A stretch of DNA of 64,000 bases. Origin: Prunus persica. Lineage: Eukaryota; Streptophyta; Magnoliopsida; Rosales; Rosaceae. The notes below the pieces were generated by a model. The model worked only from the letters and a program-made list of their open reading frames with translations. It was not told the DNA's origin and searched no databases. Shown in pieces: positions 1 to 11,796 of this stretch; within the stretch, counting starts at the first letter, position 1; each line of letters opens with the position of its first letter. The position numbers and the translations under genes are program-made. The stretch lies in NCBI RefSeq assembly GCF_000346465.2, contig NC_034016.1, positions 19,331,548 through 19,395,547 on the forward strand, in the 5' to 3' direction.

Positions 1-189
1 TGCTGCAAAACGATCCTGAAGAAACTCCATGGAAAATTCCTCCCCTGTCTGTACAGATACATGATTGTGTACATTCTTAACCTTGTTTGGAACAACTAAG
101 GTTGCTTCTTTCTGGATCCATTGACCTGATGGGCCAGGCAACTCATTGGTCATGGTATCAAAAAAATGCTCGGACCTGCTTAGCTGCAT
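1..189 (-). CDS. PB1-domain Raf-like MAPKKK, N-terminal exon (partial)
   Basis: The minus strand reads an open N-terminus from an ATG at 189-187 (MQLSRSEHFFDTM...) to the window edge, ending in EEFSMEFLQDRFAA. A TAG lies in frame 18 codons upstream of the ATG. The 'VQTGEEFSxEFLQDR' block preceding a PB1 (octicosapeptide/Phox/Bem1p) domain is typical of plant group-B Raf-like protein kinases. PB1 and kinase domains would lie beyond position 1. Arabidopsis HCR1 (At3g24715, a root hydraulic-conductivity regulator) is the member near TMKL1 and ABI3, which are also here, so an HCR1-like identity is inferred. The family is fairly sure; the orthology is not. Confidence 0.68.
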   Translation of the reverse strand, partial: MQLSRSEHFFDTMTNELPGPSGQWIQKEATLVVPNKVKNVHNHVSVQTGEEFSMEFLQDRFAA

Positions 190-1075
190 AAGAACGGTGA
201 CTTCAGCTACCTGAGCTCCTATAACCCCCTATCCTCAAATTGGCAAATTAAGAACAGGCATACAAGTCACTCTTCATACCAGCAAGCCTCAACTCCAATA
301 CTTCTTTTCCACAGTCATCAAGAAGCTATCTTTTCTATTAAAATAACTTTCGTGGCAAATCACGATCAAGTTCATAAACCCTGTACATCTTCCTCCGGTT
401 ACTGATGCAGTATTTTTCTATGATCCGATCACCAAACCGGAAACTACCAAAGTCCACCGATTTCTACAGAAAAATAATCCCTCTATCTATATGTGTTTGT
501 TCAATTGCAGCCTATACAATCACAAACATGAAATGAATATCATTTACAGATTGGACTAGTAGAAGCTGAGACCAGCAAACAAGAACAATCGAAGTCCAAT
601 TTCTTTAGCAAATCGTTTCCTGCACAGTCACAGATCCATAAAACAATTTCTCTAAGAACCCATCACACAAAATCAAAACCAACAACATATCGTCCAAATT
701 ACCATCAACATTTTCAAAGCGGGGCTAAACATATCACACACGGCATAAAACCACAAAATCAAAAGCGAATTTCAAGTGGGCATGCTTAATACAGAGATGG
801 GTATCGATCAAAATGGAAAGGAACAAAATTGCAGAAGAAAAATTGAAAATTTCAAGTACCTGATGATGGGTGCGAAGGGGGGTGCGTTTGGCTCTGTCTG
901 TGTGTTGCAACTGGGTTTTGGAGCTGGGAAGCTGTCATTGGGTGTGAAGAGGGAAGAAGAAGAATAAGGGAAAATTGGGAAAAAGAGAAAGAGAGGGGAT
1001 TTGGAGATGAAAAGGGAGCGTGGCTTACGGCTACAGGTTCAATCTCGGGCGTCGGAGAGCGACATTGCCGAGAAT
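190..1075 (-). other. 5' UTR and leader intron of the PB1 kinase gene
   Basis: Upstream of the ATG on the minus strand there is a good donor (CATCAG|GTACTT, exon ending at 860) and a good acceptor (TTTCTGTAG, exon resuming at 463). This gives a leader intron of about 464-859. A non-coding first exon would lie between 860 and about 1000-1075. Short ORFs here on either strand look like chance ORFs. Confidence 0.45.
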
Positions 1076-3701
1076 TAAGCGGCATCGACCCACCCACGGT
1101 ATTGCCTTTTTACTGTATCAATAACAAATAACAATATTATTTTATTTTATTTTATTTCATTTCATTAGTTTATTTGTTTTAAATATTCATCTATATCCTA
1201 CGTGAACCCCCAATTTAAAATCCAAATTTGAAGTTTTTTTCCAGAATAATATTAACGATAATACCAATGATAACAAAAAAATAAAACAAAACGAATCATT
1301 AGTTATAAATTATAACAAATATAGCTTCTTTCTATATAAAATTTCATGATTCACTCATGAATATAACAATCACCGTTATATGATAAAATTTGCGTATATA
1401 TGTAATTATGTGTGCATAAAAATACCTAAATTTAAAATTTGTCTCGTATTTACTCTAAGTCAGTTTATGAATATGAAATTAAACCATATATTAAAATAAG
1501 GTGGTTTTCGTATGTTTTTAAGGGAAAAAGAAATGTTACATGTGGGCCCTAGCCTCTTGCCACTAAAATCACTCTTCACTAATCAAAAGGGACATTTACC
1601 TTCTTTTTTTTTGTTACAACATTTACCTTTTTTTTGGTGTTTAATTTGCATGTAGTGTGGCGCTTGCCTGCATTGGCAACAATATATGGCAAAAATATTA
1701 ACCAATTAGGGGAGGGGTGTGTATTAAATATGGTTTTAGGTTGTCAACGGTGCCTTTTGGTTGGCAAGACAGCTAATGGCTCCACCATGGCACCATGGCA
1801 CCATGGCACCATGACAACATGACAACATGTCAACACTCAACACCGACTTCTTCTTTTCTCAAAGTTTGCTAAGTTTGATATTTGTGTTGACTTGTCTGTT
1901 AGCCGTTAGTTGTTGTCAAACATTCATAGACTCCTTCCTCTGCCGTCAAGATCATTGTAGCCCACTACTTGCAGACTTAGAGGTACCTATACGCCATGGA
2001 TTTTGCTAGAAACAGTCCAGTGAGTGACTCATAGTCCTTGGTACAGTGAGAGCTATACATGTATCAACAATTTGAAATTATTCGATTGTCCGTAGAAGAA
2101 ATTCACTTATTCGTTAGTAAATAATTGAGAATCACTCACGCACATATACAAATAAACACTGCCCACGTATTAATAGCGACTTTGATTTTGATAAAGACCA
2201 ACCATGTGTTGAGTGCACAAATGTGACACCATATTATATATATATATGTGTGTGTGTCCTTATTGACTGTGGACATACATTGTCACCCAAATATTTGCCA
2301 TTACTCCGAGTTACCTGCATATGGCAAGAAGAGTTGGTAATTGAAAAGGTGAGTAGGCAAATGGAGTGACCATTTTGTGGCATTGAAATCCCACCACGTC
2401 AAGCGGAAGTGTTGGTAATAATAATCACTAAGACAATAAAATAAAAACTCCATTGCTTGGGTCGAAAAGTGTCATGCTCATGCAGTTGAGAGTTATTGTC
2501 AGGTTCTCAGTGCAGTGAGAATATAAAATATAGCCGTAGGGGCTACTTCAATAACAACATTCGAAGTATCGATAATTCGTTATTTCAACAATATGACGAG
2601 TGTAGAATGTGACAAATATTAGAATAAATTAATAAATACGAAGTATGTGGAATGAGAGCGACAAATTTCTTTGAATGTAACCGTCGCGTTGTCACGTAAT
2701 GTTACTAATCCACTTTTTTATAAATAAAATACAAATGTTATAATAATTCGTGTTAGCATTATCGTCACATTGAAAATTTATTAATGATAGTGAATTGTCC
2801 TGAAGAAAAGGGCGAATGTGTAATTAGCAAATTTCCTAATATTATAGATAATGGACTGGGCTACCATATGCCTCGATTGGGCAAGTAGCCCAATAAATTA
2901 TTTGTATCTAGTTACTTGGACCTTGCGTACATGTAGAGTTGGGTTTGAAAGCAAGACCCGGTCTCCAAATCATCAACATGGCTGGTTCATTTTCACTTGG
3001 AATTATAATACGTACTCAAAAGAGAATTATTTCCTTAAAACCGAACTTACTAACTAGCATGCCAAATTTAACATCAATTGTGTTTTACTAAATAAACAAT
3101 AGTATTTTTAATAAATAAATTAAAAAGTATATAGGGAGCCATTTCGATTAGCAATAGTATTTAACATCTATTTTTAAACCAAAATTACAAGTCAACAGTA
3201 AATTAACGTAAAAATCGTTTCCAAAATCGGGACGTGAAAATACTTTTGAGCAAGTCCCGTTAGCATTTTACGTACCACGGTAGTAAAATGAAAGCGTGAA
3301 AATTGTGTTTCTTGCTTGTCCTTTGGAAAAAACATCTAAACAGCGTGGCTGAGAAAAAATACAGGTCACGCGAACAGTTTGCATACGTGTCGCGTACTCA
3401 ACGAAACGCACAACACAATCACCCCTTGCAGCGATTAACAGGAAGCAAAGCACTTCCACCCACTTTTTTCGAACGTGCTTTTCTCTTTGTTTTTCCTTTC
3501 GCCTCCTCAGCCTCGGCCTTGTGTTCCGGAGGACAGGAGAGCGTAAGATTCTCGCTCTCGGGAATCTTGGAAGACTTTCTCGGAATCCAAACACGCTCTA
3601 CGCCACTCTCTACTCAAGTTTCAGCCTTTCTGTGAGGTTCGCCGGATCTGGATCACAACGAGCCACGCCACCCGGACTGCTCGCCGGATTCGGTGGCAGT
3701 C
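1076..3701. other. Intergenic, AT-rich; no gene recognised
   Basis: The spacer separates two divergently transcribed genes, so it should hold both promoters. It contains a degenerate 8-bp tandem repeat (ACCATGGC/AACATGAC, six units at about 1785-1833) and a short TA/TG microsatellite near 2235-2260. The 5' UTR of the sterol glucosyltransferase lies in its last few hundred bases. No ORF here resembles a known protein. Confidence 0.5.
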
Positions 3702-6700
3702 ATGGCGGAGCCGACGGACAATAGACGGAGCTCTTCGGGGATTTCTGGAGAGGGTCCGGTGAGAATCGAGGAAGAAACTGGAGGCGGAAGTAGCGGGAAT
3801 AGTGTAGAATTGGAGAGTACAGTGGCCAGAGGCCACGGTGGCAGTAGCTCTACAGGTTTGTAGGTTTCGCTCCAAATTTAGATTCTGTTTGGTTTCTGAG
3901 AAAATACAGGAAAATTTATTAGAATTTGCGCACTTACTATAGTGCGGAGTAAAGTTGAAGTTTATGTTTTTATTGCGTTCTAAACAAGCAATACTATAAT
4001 TCCGGAGATTTGGTGTCCAATTTACAAATGCATCATCTGATTTTTTTTTACTCTCTTCTCAACTTAGGAATTTCTAGCGAGAGTTTGTCTAAAGGGAACA
4101 CATTACCGGTGGAGATATCATCGAAGACTGAAAAAGTAGAATCAAATTCAGGTCCGCCTAAGCTAGAAAGATCAAAAACTGACAGCACCAGACATCAAAA
4201 TATATTGCCCAAAGACGCGGCAAGGATTTTTAACGACAAAATTTCGGTACACCAGAAGGTATGAGTTATTATCAGAGATGATGTTTTTATTTTGGTTCCT
4301 TGTATCATTTGAAAATTGCAGGCTTAAGCTTGTTCCAGTGTTAGTCACAATTGATGTGTAGAATGAGGCAAATGGGATTACAATGCGTTGTTTGTTGTGC
4401 AGCTTAAGCTATTAAACAGAATAGCTACCGTGAAAGATGATGGGACCGTAGAATTTGAAGTTCCAGGGGATGTTGAACCTCAGTCTCTTGGTGGTGGGTA
4501 CAAAGCTGCTCCTACTGAAGCTGCCGATGATGAACCTCTTGATGAAGCAAATCTTGAATACATACCGCCAATGCAAATAGTAATGCTTATTGTCGGGACG
4601 CGTGGAGATGTGCAGCCATTTATTGCAATTGGCAAACGTTTGCAGGTCACTGGACTTTTTATAAATGTCTTTTCATTTCTGAGACTAATTGTCTAAAGTG
4701 GTGACCATTATTATAACATGATTAGCTTTTATAAACTCTTATGATCTTAGTAAAAATAATTTGTGACTAAGAGTTTGATTTTTGTTTTGGAAAGTTATTG
4801 CTATTCAGGATGGTCATGTGCACATATTCAAACTTGTTTATGAAATAATTTTTGTGCAGGACTATGGCCATCGTGTAAGACTAGCTACTCATTCAAATTT
4901 CAAAGAGTTTGTCTTGACTGCTGGTCTGGAGTTTTACCCTTTAGGCGGCGATCCAAAAGTCCTTGCTGGTTGTATGTACCGAAATGCCCTATGTGTTGAT
5001 TCGTTTGGTGATTTTGAGCAATCTATGTTTAGTCTTTTAGTATGTATTGACGTATATTGATTGTCTTGTACGAGTAAACTTGAAATATTTGTCAAAGCTG
5101 AATATGAATTCCATTTATAATTTCTGTGTAACTGGTTTACTTCTACGTTTCTTGAGCAGATATGGTTAAAAATAAAGGCTTCCTGCCATCAGGGCCTTCT
5201 GAGATTCCTATTCAGCGTAATCAAATAAAGGAAATTATATATTCCTTACTTCCAGCTTGCAAAGAGCCTGATATGGATTCTGGCATCCCTTTTAAAGCTG
5301 ATGCAATCATTGCAAATCCCCCAGCATATGGTTAGCTCTCGACACTTACATAATTTAAGTAAGCATTTAAATTCTTTTGGTGATATAAATTGGATTTTTT
5401 GGTGACAATATTTGTCTCTGCATTTGGGCAATGGTAGGTGGGATCTTTGGTTGTAAATGTTATTTCCAGTTTTGTAACTCTATTAAAACAATGTTCCTTT
5501 CCCCACTTTAAAGAGTTTGTGGATTCTGAAGTGATTACACCGTCATCCCCTAATATACATGTGCATGTTATTGTTATATTGAAAGTTATAGTTATATTCC
5601 GTTATATTTCAGAAAGAGTACTTCGATTGCTTTTTTACCACTAACCTCACAAATGTTCTTTAGGGCATACTCATGTGGCGGAGGCACTAAAAATACCTCT
5701 TCATATATTTTTTACGATGCCATGGACGTAAGTCTCGTTTGGGTAATGGAATCTTACTGGGTTGTATAGCTTGTCAATGTTTTGTCATTGTTGTCATTCT
5801 TTAAAGTTTAAATATGCATTGTGGATGTTTTACCTTTTCCTACCAGGCCAACTAGTGAATTTCCACATCCTCTGTCCCGCGTCAAGCAATCAACTGGATA
5901 TAGGGTGAGTCGTGTGAATTTCAACCTTTCTTTATTCTTTTTAAATGTTTATGAAAATTATATCCGATTTCCACTTTCATATTTATAATAAGTTCTAACT
6001 TTTGGCGTACGCAAATTTTCAGCTTTCATACCAAATTGTTGACTCCTTAATTTGGCTTGGTATACGAGACATGATTAATGATGTTCGGAAGAAAAAATTG
6101 AAACTAAGACCTGTCACATATTTAAGTGGTTCACAAGGCTCTGATTCTGATGTGCCACATGGATATATATGGAGTCCCCATCTTGTTCCTAAACCAAAAG
6201 GTACTTTAGTTCTATTTTATTTGCATGTTGTTCTTCTTCCATTTATAGTCATTTGGAGTTCCTCAGGTTAATGAGGTAGGGTTGTTTTGGAAACTTGTTG
6301 GGTTCAAAAAAACTGTGGCTGTAGGCTGAGTGACAATAATACACAGAGTGTTGTCTAGGATAGTGTATCAGACCCCTGCATCTATAGGGCATATCTCTTT
6401 TCTTTCTTAACATGTTTTTTTAAATCACCCCTTCAAAGCAAGTAATTGATTTAAATGTGTTTGTTTTCATGATATATACTTATATCTGTTCTCCTCAGTT
6501 TTCATTCAGTTTTTTCTGTTTAATTGACTAAGTAGAAAACAGTGGCTTAAGAAGGCATGAATCTTGGGAAGTATGCCAATGTCTGTCAGTCTTTTCTACT
6601 TAATAATACTTGGTTTGCAGATTGGGGACCTAAGGTTGATGTGGTGGGATTTTGCTTCCTTGATCTTGCATCAAATTATGAACCTCCAGAACTACTTGTG

Positions 6701-8814
6701 AAGTGGCTTGAAGCTGGTGACAGGCCTATATATATTGGTTTCGGTAGCCTGGTGAGTTTTTTTTATAAATCTTTTTAATCATTACTCGTTAATATACAAT
6801 ATATATGTTGAAGCATACTTGAGAAGCCTTGAGACTTGCTTCCAATCTTGAGGATGGACTCGATAATTATCCATCTATGATAGAATAATTGACTTTCTAA
6901 GGACACCATTAATTCACTTTAAAGTTGAGATCTTCTATGAGGAGAAATGCATTGCCATTTTCAATCAATTTGATTCTATGATTATATTGTATATAACATG
7001 AAATGATCTTCGAAAAACCTTAAGATACGCAATTGGGATTGCTATTTGTGGTTAGTTTACTGTGAGCTAAAAGATTAGATCTGGTTAGTAGACAACGGCA
7101 AATTATTTACTGTCTCGAGGATAAATAAAACTAGTGTTTTTCAGTAGACATTCTTTTACATTCTTTTTCAGTCACCCATACACTTATGCAGATCACATGC
7201 ATGGACACGTGTACACACAAGTGCGCGCACACACACAATCGCACATTCGTATATATGAATGCACATACCTACATTCATGCATACAAATGTAGCTTTCTGT
7301 GACCAGAATTTACTGCCTTGCGTCAGCCTGTTCAAGAGCCAGAAAAAATGACCCAAATAATTGTGGAAGCATTGGAAAAGACAGGGCAAAGGGGCATCAT
7401 CAACAAAGGCTGGGGTGGCCTTGGAAACTGTAAGTTTTTAGTTCCCACAAGCTTAGTATGATTTCATGGTTATTACAAGCGTGGTGCTATCCTAATTTTT
7501 CCCTTTTCCATTTTATTGCCTATCTAGCTGACTTCTGGAATGCACTAATTTATTTCACTTGATTTGGTTTCTTCCCAGTGGCTGAACCAAAGGACTTCAT
7601 ATACTTATTGGACAACTGCCCTCATGACTGGCTGTTTTTACAATGCAAGGCTGTGGTGAGCTGAATACCTTAGTTTTGTAGTTTTCATTCTGTAGTTTTA
7701 AACTGAAGAAAAGGGAAAATAGAAAAAAGGAACATCACCAATGAGTTCCATCTTTTATTCTTAGTATGATTTTGAGATCTATAGGAGAACGTTGTGCACT
7801 GGGCAAGAGGATGTGAAATATTAGGATGGTGGCTTTGTAACGTTTAAAATTTTATTCTACAATCTCTTAATATTTCCAGGCTTCAACTCTTTGTTTCTCG
7901 ACATGCTTTAAAGTAGTTTTAGATCTTAGACAGTTCTTATGGTTTGATTTGGCTTCAGGTGCATCACGGAGGTGCTGGAACAACAGCTGCTGGTCTAAAA
8001 GCTGCAGTAATTGTTTTGTAACCTAATTTATTGTTGAGTGCTTTCAGCTCATTTGATTTAGTGTTTCCCTAAATGTACATTGTTTTTCTATCTTAGTGTC
8101 CAACAACTATTGTTCCTTTCTTCGGAGACCAACCTTTCTGGGGAGAGCGAGTACATGCCAGAGGAGTGGGCCCTGCACCCATTGCTGTTGATGAGTTCTC
8201 ACTTCCCAAGTTGGTTGATGCAATAAAGTTTATGCTTGATCCGAAGGTAACTTTTTCTCTCTTTCCTGAGAAAAGTTGGATTTGCGAACTGACTGCATAC
8301 ATTTGAACATCTAGATTCTAAAATGAGTGACAAGATTTGATATGCAAGTTTGTAAATCTAGAATTTGTTGCCAGATGCATCCCAAAAGTTTTCAATCCAG
8401 CTGCATTAAGATATACGAAAAGGTTTTGTTTAAAAAAAAAAAATACACCATTATCAATGTTTCTATTTTAGAAGTTCCAGCATATAAGAACATCCAGAAC
8501 ATCAGTACTTATGAAAGTACAAGCAAGCCTTAACTTTTTTAGTTTGGCTCTAATAAGAAATCTTCATGAAATACTAAGAAGGTTTATTATCATGGTGGAT
8601 ACTGGGAAGAAAAGCACGTAATGAACTTACCCAAATATTATCCCAGGTGAAGGAGCGTGCTGTTGAACTTGCCAAGGATATGGAGAATGAGGATGGCGTA
8701 ACAGGTGCAGTGAAGGCCTTCTTTAAGCATCTTCCTTGCAGAAAGCCTGACCCCGAGCCAGAACCAGGGCCATCAAGCCTTTTCTCTGTAAGCAGATGTT
8801 TCGGTTGTTCCTGA
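3702..8814 (+). CDS. Sterol 3-beta-glucosyltransferase (UGT80A2-like)
   Basis: UDP-glucose:sterol glucosyltransferase (GT1 family), forming steryl glucosides from membrane sterols. Fourteen exons can be placed: 3702-3855, 4068-4258, 4403-4645, 4860-4971, 5160-5330, 5664-5727, 5847-5904, 6023-6200, 6621-6751, 7327-7429, 7579-7655, 7959-8006, 8097-8246 and 8647-8814. All junctions are GT-AG and in phase, giving 615 aa; I recall Arabidopsis UGT80A2 as about 637 aa. The N-terminus is Ser/Gly/Glu-rich and has no signal peptide. A glyco_transf_28 motif (IVGTRGDVQPFIAIGKRLQ) starts near residue 175. The C-terminal UDP-sugar site (VHHGGAGTTAAGLKAACPTT, then PFFGDQPFWGERV) starts near residue 493. The protein ends in CFGCS, like its relatives. 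The start is the first ATG of the leader ORF (MAEPTDNRR). Orthology to UGT80A2 rather than UGT80B1 rests on memory of the internal sequence. Confidence 0.93.
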
Positions 8815-10453
8815 AAGTCTTTCTATGGCATTTTTGACTAGCCATTCAATCTGTTTATCACAGCATAGCATGAATAGATGTCCTGACTGCTTACAAAGAA
8901 ATAGAAAATTCAGGCCCCTACTCATAGTCTTGTTCATAATTCTCGACCCTACTTGAAAATTTGTAATTATTTATTTTGTTCACTTTCAACATTTATTCAG
9001 AGAAAGCCATGATTGTTCTAATTTCTCCCCAAGGATTAATTGTACATTTTTTAATGCTGTTGCTTCCACCCTAATTTGCAATTGGAAAACTCCTTTTTTT
9101 TTTTTTCCCAAAGAAATATTCACTTGGAGGCCAAAGCGCGAAGAGGTTGTCTGTCTGCTGTCACAAGCAGTTCTAGGCTATAAAATGTTTAATTTTTATA
9201 TATAATTATATTATGAAATGGTTGTTTGGCATTCAAGTTCTGTTCTGTGGTTCCGAGTTTGGACAATAAAACAAAACAATGGTTTGATTCTCACAAACCA
9301 GAAGATAACGTGGCATGGAACTCTGACGCAGTTCTGGCTATTTTCAGCTACTGGGTTGGTGACACGTGTAACAGAGACGTGCTGATTGGCAAGTATTGGA
9401 TTCTCTTATTGGGCAAGTGACAGTGTGACGTGGGATTGCAGTGGAGGATTGCATGCAAATTAAAATGGGATTTAATGAAAATGACCAATTACAACATGGG
9501 ATTGGCGGTGGAGAATAGAGAAGAGAAAACTAGTGGCCGTTAGCCCCATCACCATTTATAGAAAAAAGCAGAGGATTAATTTAGCAGAAGAAGCCATTTC
9601 CCCATCTGCATGCAGAGAGAGAGAGTCTCAGAACAAGTGGGGGACTGAGTTTAGCTTTTAAGTCACCCAATCGTTCCATATTGGCCTTTGGAGATCACAA
9701 ACCTGATCATGTAAGCTTAGCTACTCTGACACTCTGTGACTTCTTCCATTGCTTCTCTCTCTCCCCCCCCCCCCCCCTCTCTCTAATTAATTAGCCACTT
9801 GACTTTCATTAATCTTGGGTTTTCTTAAAATTGTCAACTTGGCTAATTACCAAAAACAGAGTTGGTGAAGATAAGAAACCGCTCCACTCAAGAGTTGCAG
9901 GTTGTATCACACTGGTTTTGATTGGGGCAGGGCAGCACTGTCTTTTTCATAAATGTAGGGGACCTGATTAGCCAAAACCTTAATTGGGGAAAGTAAATTT
10001 AATTCAATTCAATCCAAGTTGCTTTTGCATGCTGAGGGTCAATTGAGTGATTGTTTAATTACAAGAGATGATTAAATTTGGAGTTGGGAAATGGAATCTT
10101 CTCTCTCTCTCTCTCTCTCTCTCTGTTATCTCTTCTGTTCCCAAGCCCATACACCCCTCTGTTTCAAGCACTCTATTTAATAATTATACTGACTCTTCAC
10201 ATTTTCCAACTCTTTGAGAGAAGTTGGCTTCTGAACTCCCTTATTTTCACTTTTTGATCAGATATACCACATTTTTTTCCATCTTTCTCATTCTTTCCTC
10301 TGTTCTCTCTGTCACTTTCTTCTTAACCCAACTCAACTATTTCTTCCACACTTTTTCAAGGTTAGTTCCTCGACACTATTTGGTTTTCTCAATTGGGTTT
10401 TTGTTCTTTTCCATTTCTCTCACAACATCAGTTTTTAATTTTTGTTTGCAGCC
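8815..10453. other. 3' flank of the glucosyltransferase and promoter/leader of the zinc-finger gene
   Basis: No ORF resembling a protein is seen. Landmarks are a poly-C run inside a CT tract near 9760-9785 and a (CT)n tract at about 10101-10123. A probable 5'-UTR intron of the next gene runs 10361-10451 (TTCAAG|GTTAGT to TTTGCAG). Confidence 0.5.
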
Positions 10454-11086
10454 ATGGAAGACGAGGATCAGAAAGGCACAACCCATGTCGATCAAGAAAG
10501 CAATGAAGAAGACAGAGATACAACAACCACCTCAAGAGTTTTTCCATGTCTCTTCTGTTCAAGAAAGTTTTACAGTTCTCAAGCCTTGGGAGGCCACCAA
10601 AACGCTCACAAAAAGGAAAGAACAGCTGCAAGAAAGGCCAAACGAGCTTCTGAATATGCATCCTCAATGAACTTCCCAATACTTTCACACACTACACAAC
10701 CGCCAATGGTTTTTGCTCCAAACCATCATCACCCTCTAGGCCTCCTGCATCCTTCAATGTATATAACTGCTCATGCAGCCAACCTCAGATACTTTCCCAG
10801 CCCTCAGCAATTCTCATCCGACGGTTTCGGATCCAACGGTGGAGCCAAGTTTGAGAATTTAGCGTACTATGGTGGAAATTGCTCATCAAGCAATAACATT
10901 AATGGTTATAAGTGTGAGGAGGATGAGCAGAGTTTCTTGAATTGGCAAAGGAGCACAAGGTACAATGGCTTCAGTGGAGGAGGAGGAGGTTCCTCTCAAC
11001 ATTCTTCAGTGAAAAATGGCAATCACAGTCCTGGGATTGGTGATAAGGGTAAAGAGCAAAAGCTTGATCTTTCTCTCCATTTGTAG
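10454..11086 (+). CDS. Single C2H2 zinc-finger transcriptional repressor with EAR motif (LATE/ZFP-like)
   Basis: A 210-aa intronless protein starting MEDEDQKG. The start is ATG 10454, directly after a leader-intron acceptor; the frame stays open upstream only through non-ATG codons. One plant-type C2H2 finger lies at about residues 29-54, with Cys32, Cys35, His48 and His52 and the signature [14 protein letters not shown] basic stretch (ARKAKR) follows. The last seven residues, LDLSLHL, are an LxLxL EAR repression motif. This layout is that of the small ZFP1/ZFP3/LATE group, nuclear repressors acting in flowering, trichome and leaf development. The adjacent pectate lyase and the LPA66-like gene match the Arabidopsis order LATE (At5g48890), At5g48900, LPA66 (At5g48910), so a LATE-type identity is favoured. 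The (CT)n leader may influence expression. Confidence 0.88.
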   Translation: MEDEDQKGTTHVDQESNEEDRDTTTTSRVFPCLFCSRKFYSSQALGGHQNAHKKERTAARKAKRASEYASSMNFPILSHTTQPPMVFAPNHHHPLGLLHPSMYITAHAANLRYFPSPQQFSSDGFGSNGGAKFENLAYYGGNCSSSNNINGYKCEEDEQSFLNWQRSTRYNGFSGGGGGSSQHSSVKNGNHSPGIGDKGKEQKLDLSLHL

Positions 11087-11590
11087 AAAATAGAGATGGT
11101 GTGGAATTGGATTATGGATATAGCAGCAGCTGCATAGAGATCAAGTTGCAATTTTTGGTCCCAATAATAAACATCTCTTTTAGCTTTAATTTGTCATTTT
11201 TTAGGTCTTGTACTTGCCAATTATAATGAGATTTTACCATCTGGCCAATTATTTTGATGTATTGCATGGCAAAGACTAGGCATAGTAGGTCATTGTTCAA
11301 GAATATCTTCATTTTAATTACAAATGTTGAACTCTACCCAAGTTTGAATCCCTTCTCTTCAGTTGATCAAAAACAAAAGAAACCCTGCCCCAACTCATAT
11401 TTGGGTTAGAAACCCTGCTCTTAGTTCGCAATGTTTTGGTTAGAACAATATCTAACTCTAACCCAAATGTGACTTTAATCCCAAACCCCAACTCATATTT
11501 GGGTTTGAATTGAATCTAACTTGACACCGATATATGGATTTGAATATGACTTTTAGTTCCAGTGGAGCAACCAAATAAAATAAAATTCTT

Positions 11591-11796
11591 AGAGCATCTC
11601 CAAGGCTATAGGTAAACGAAGTAGGCAAAAGTGTACTATATAGACTGATGTGGCATGTTGCCTGTTCAGTTGCTTCTTGGAAAAACACTACTCATTTACC
11701 TACCAATTTACCTCTTTTCTTGGAGCATGAAAATGCTAATGTAGCAAGACAAATGAGGTTTGTCTACTCTTTTGCATCTGTCCTTAGAGATGCTCT
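11591..11796. mobile_element. MITE-like element with AGAGCATCTC terminal inverted repeats
   Basis: The left end reads AGAGCATCTCCAAGG and the right end is the inverse complement of AGAGCATCTCTAAGG, a 15-bp terminal inverted repeat with one mismatch around about 206 bp. No ORF lies inside. A clear target-site duplication was not identified, so the superfamily is left open. Confidence 0.6.

Noticed and set aside
3268..3635. Overlapping ORFs on both strands before the sterol glucosyltransferase
   Set aside because: They sit in the GC-richer leader of that gene, overlap each other on opposite strands and show no protein family features.
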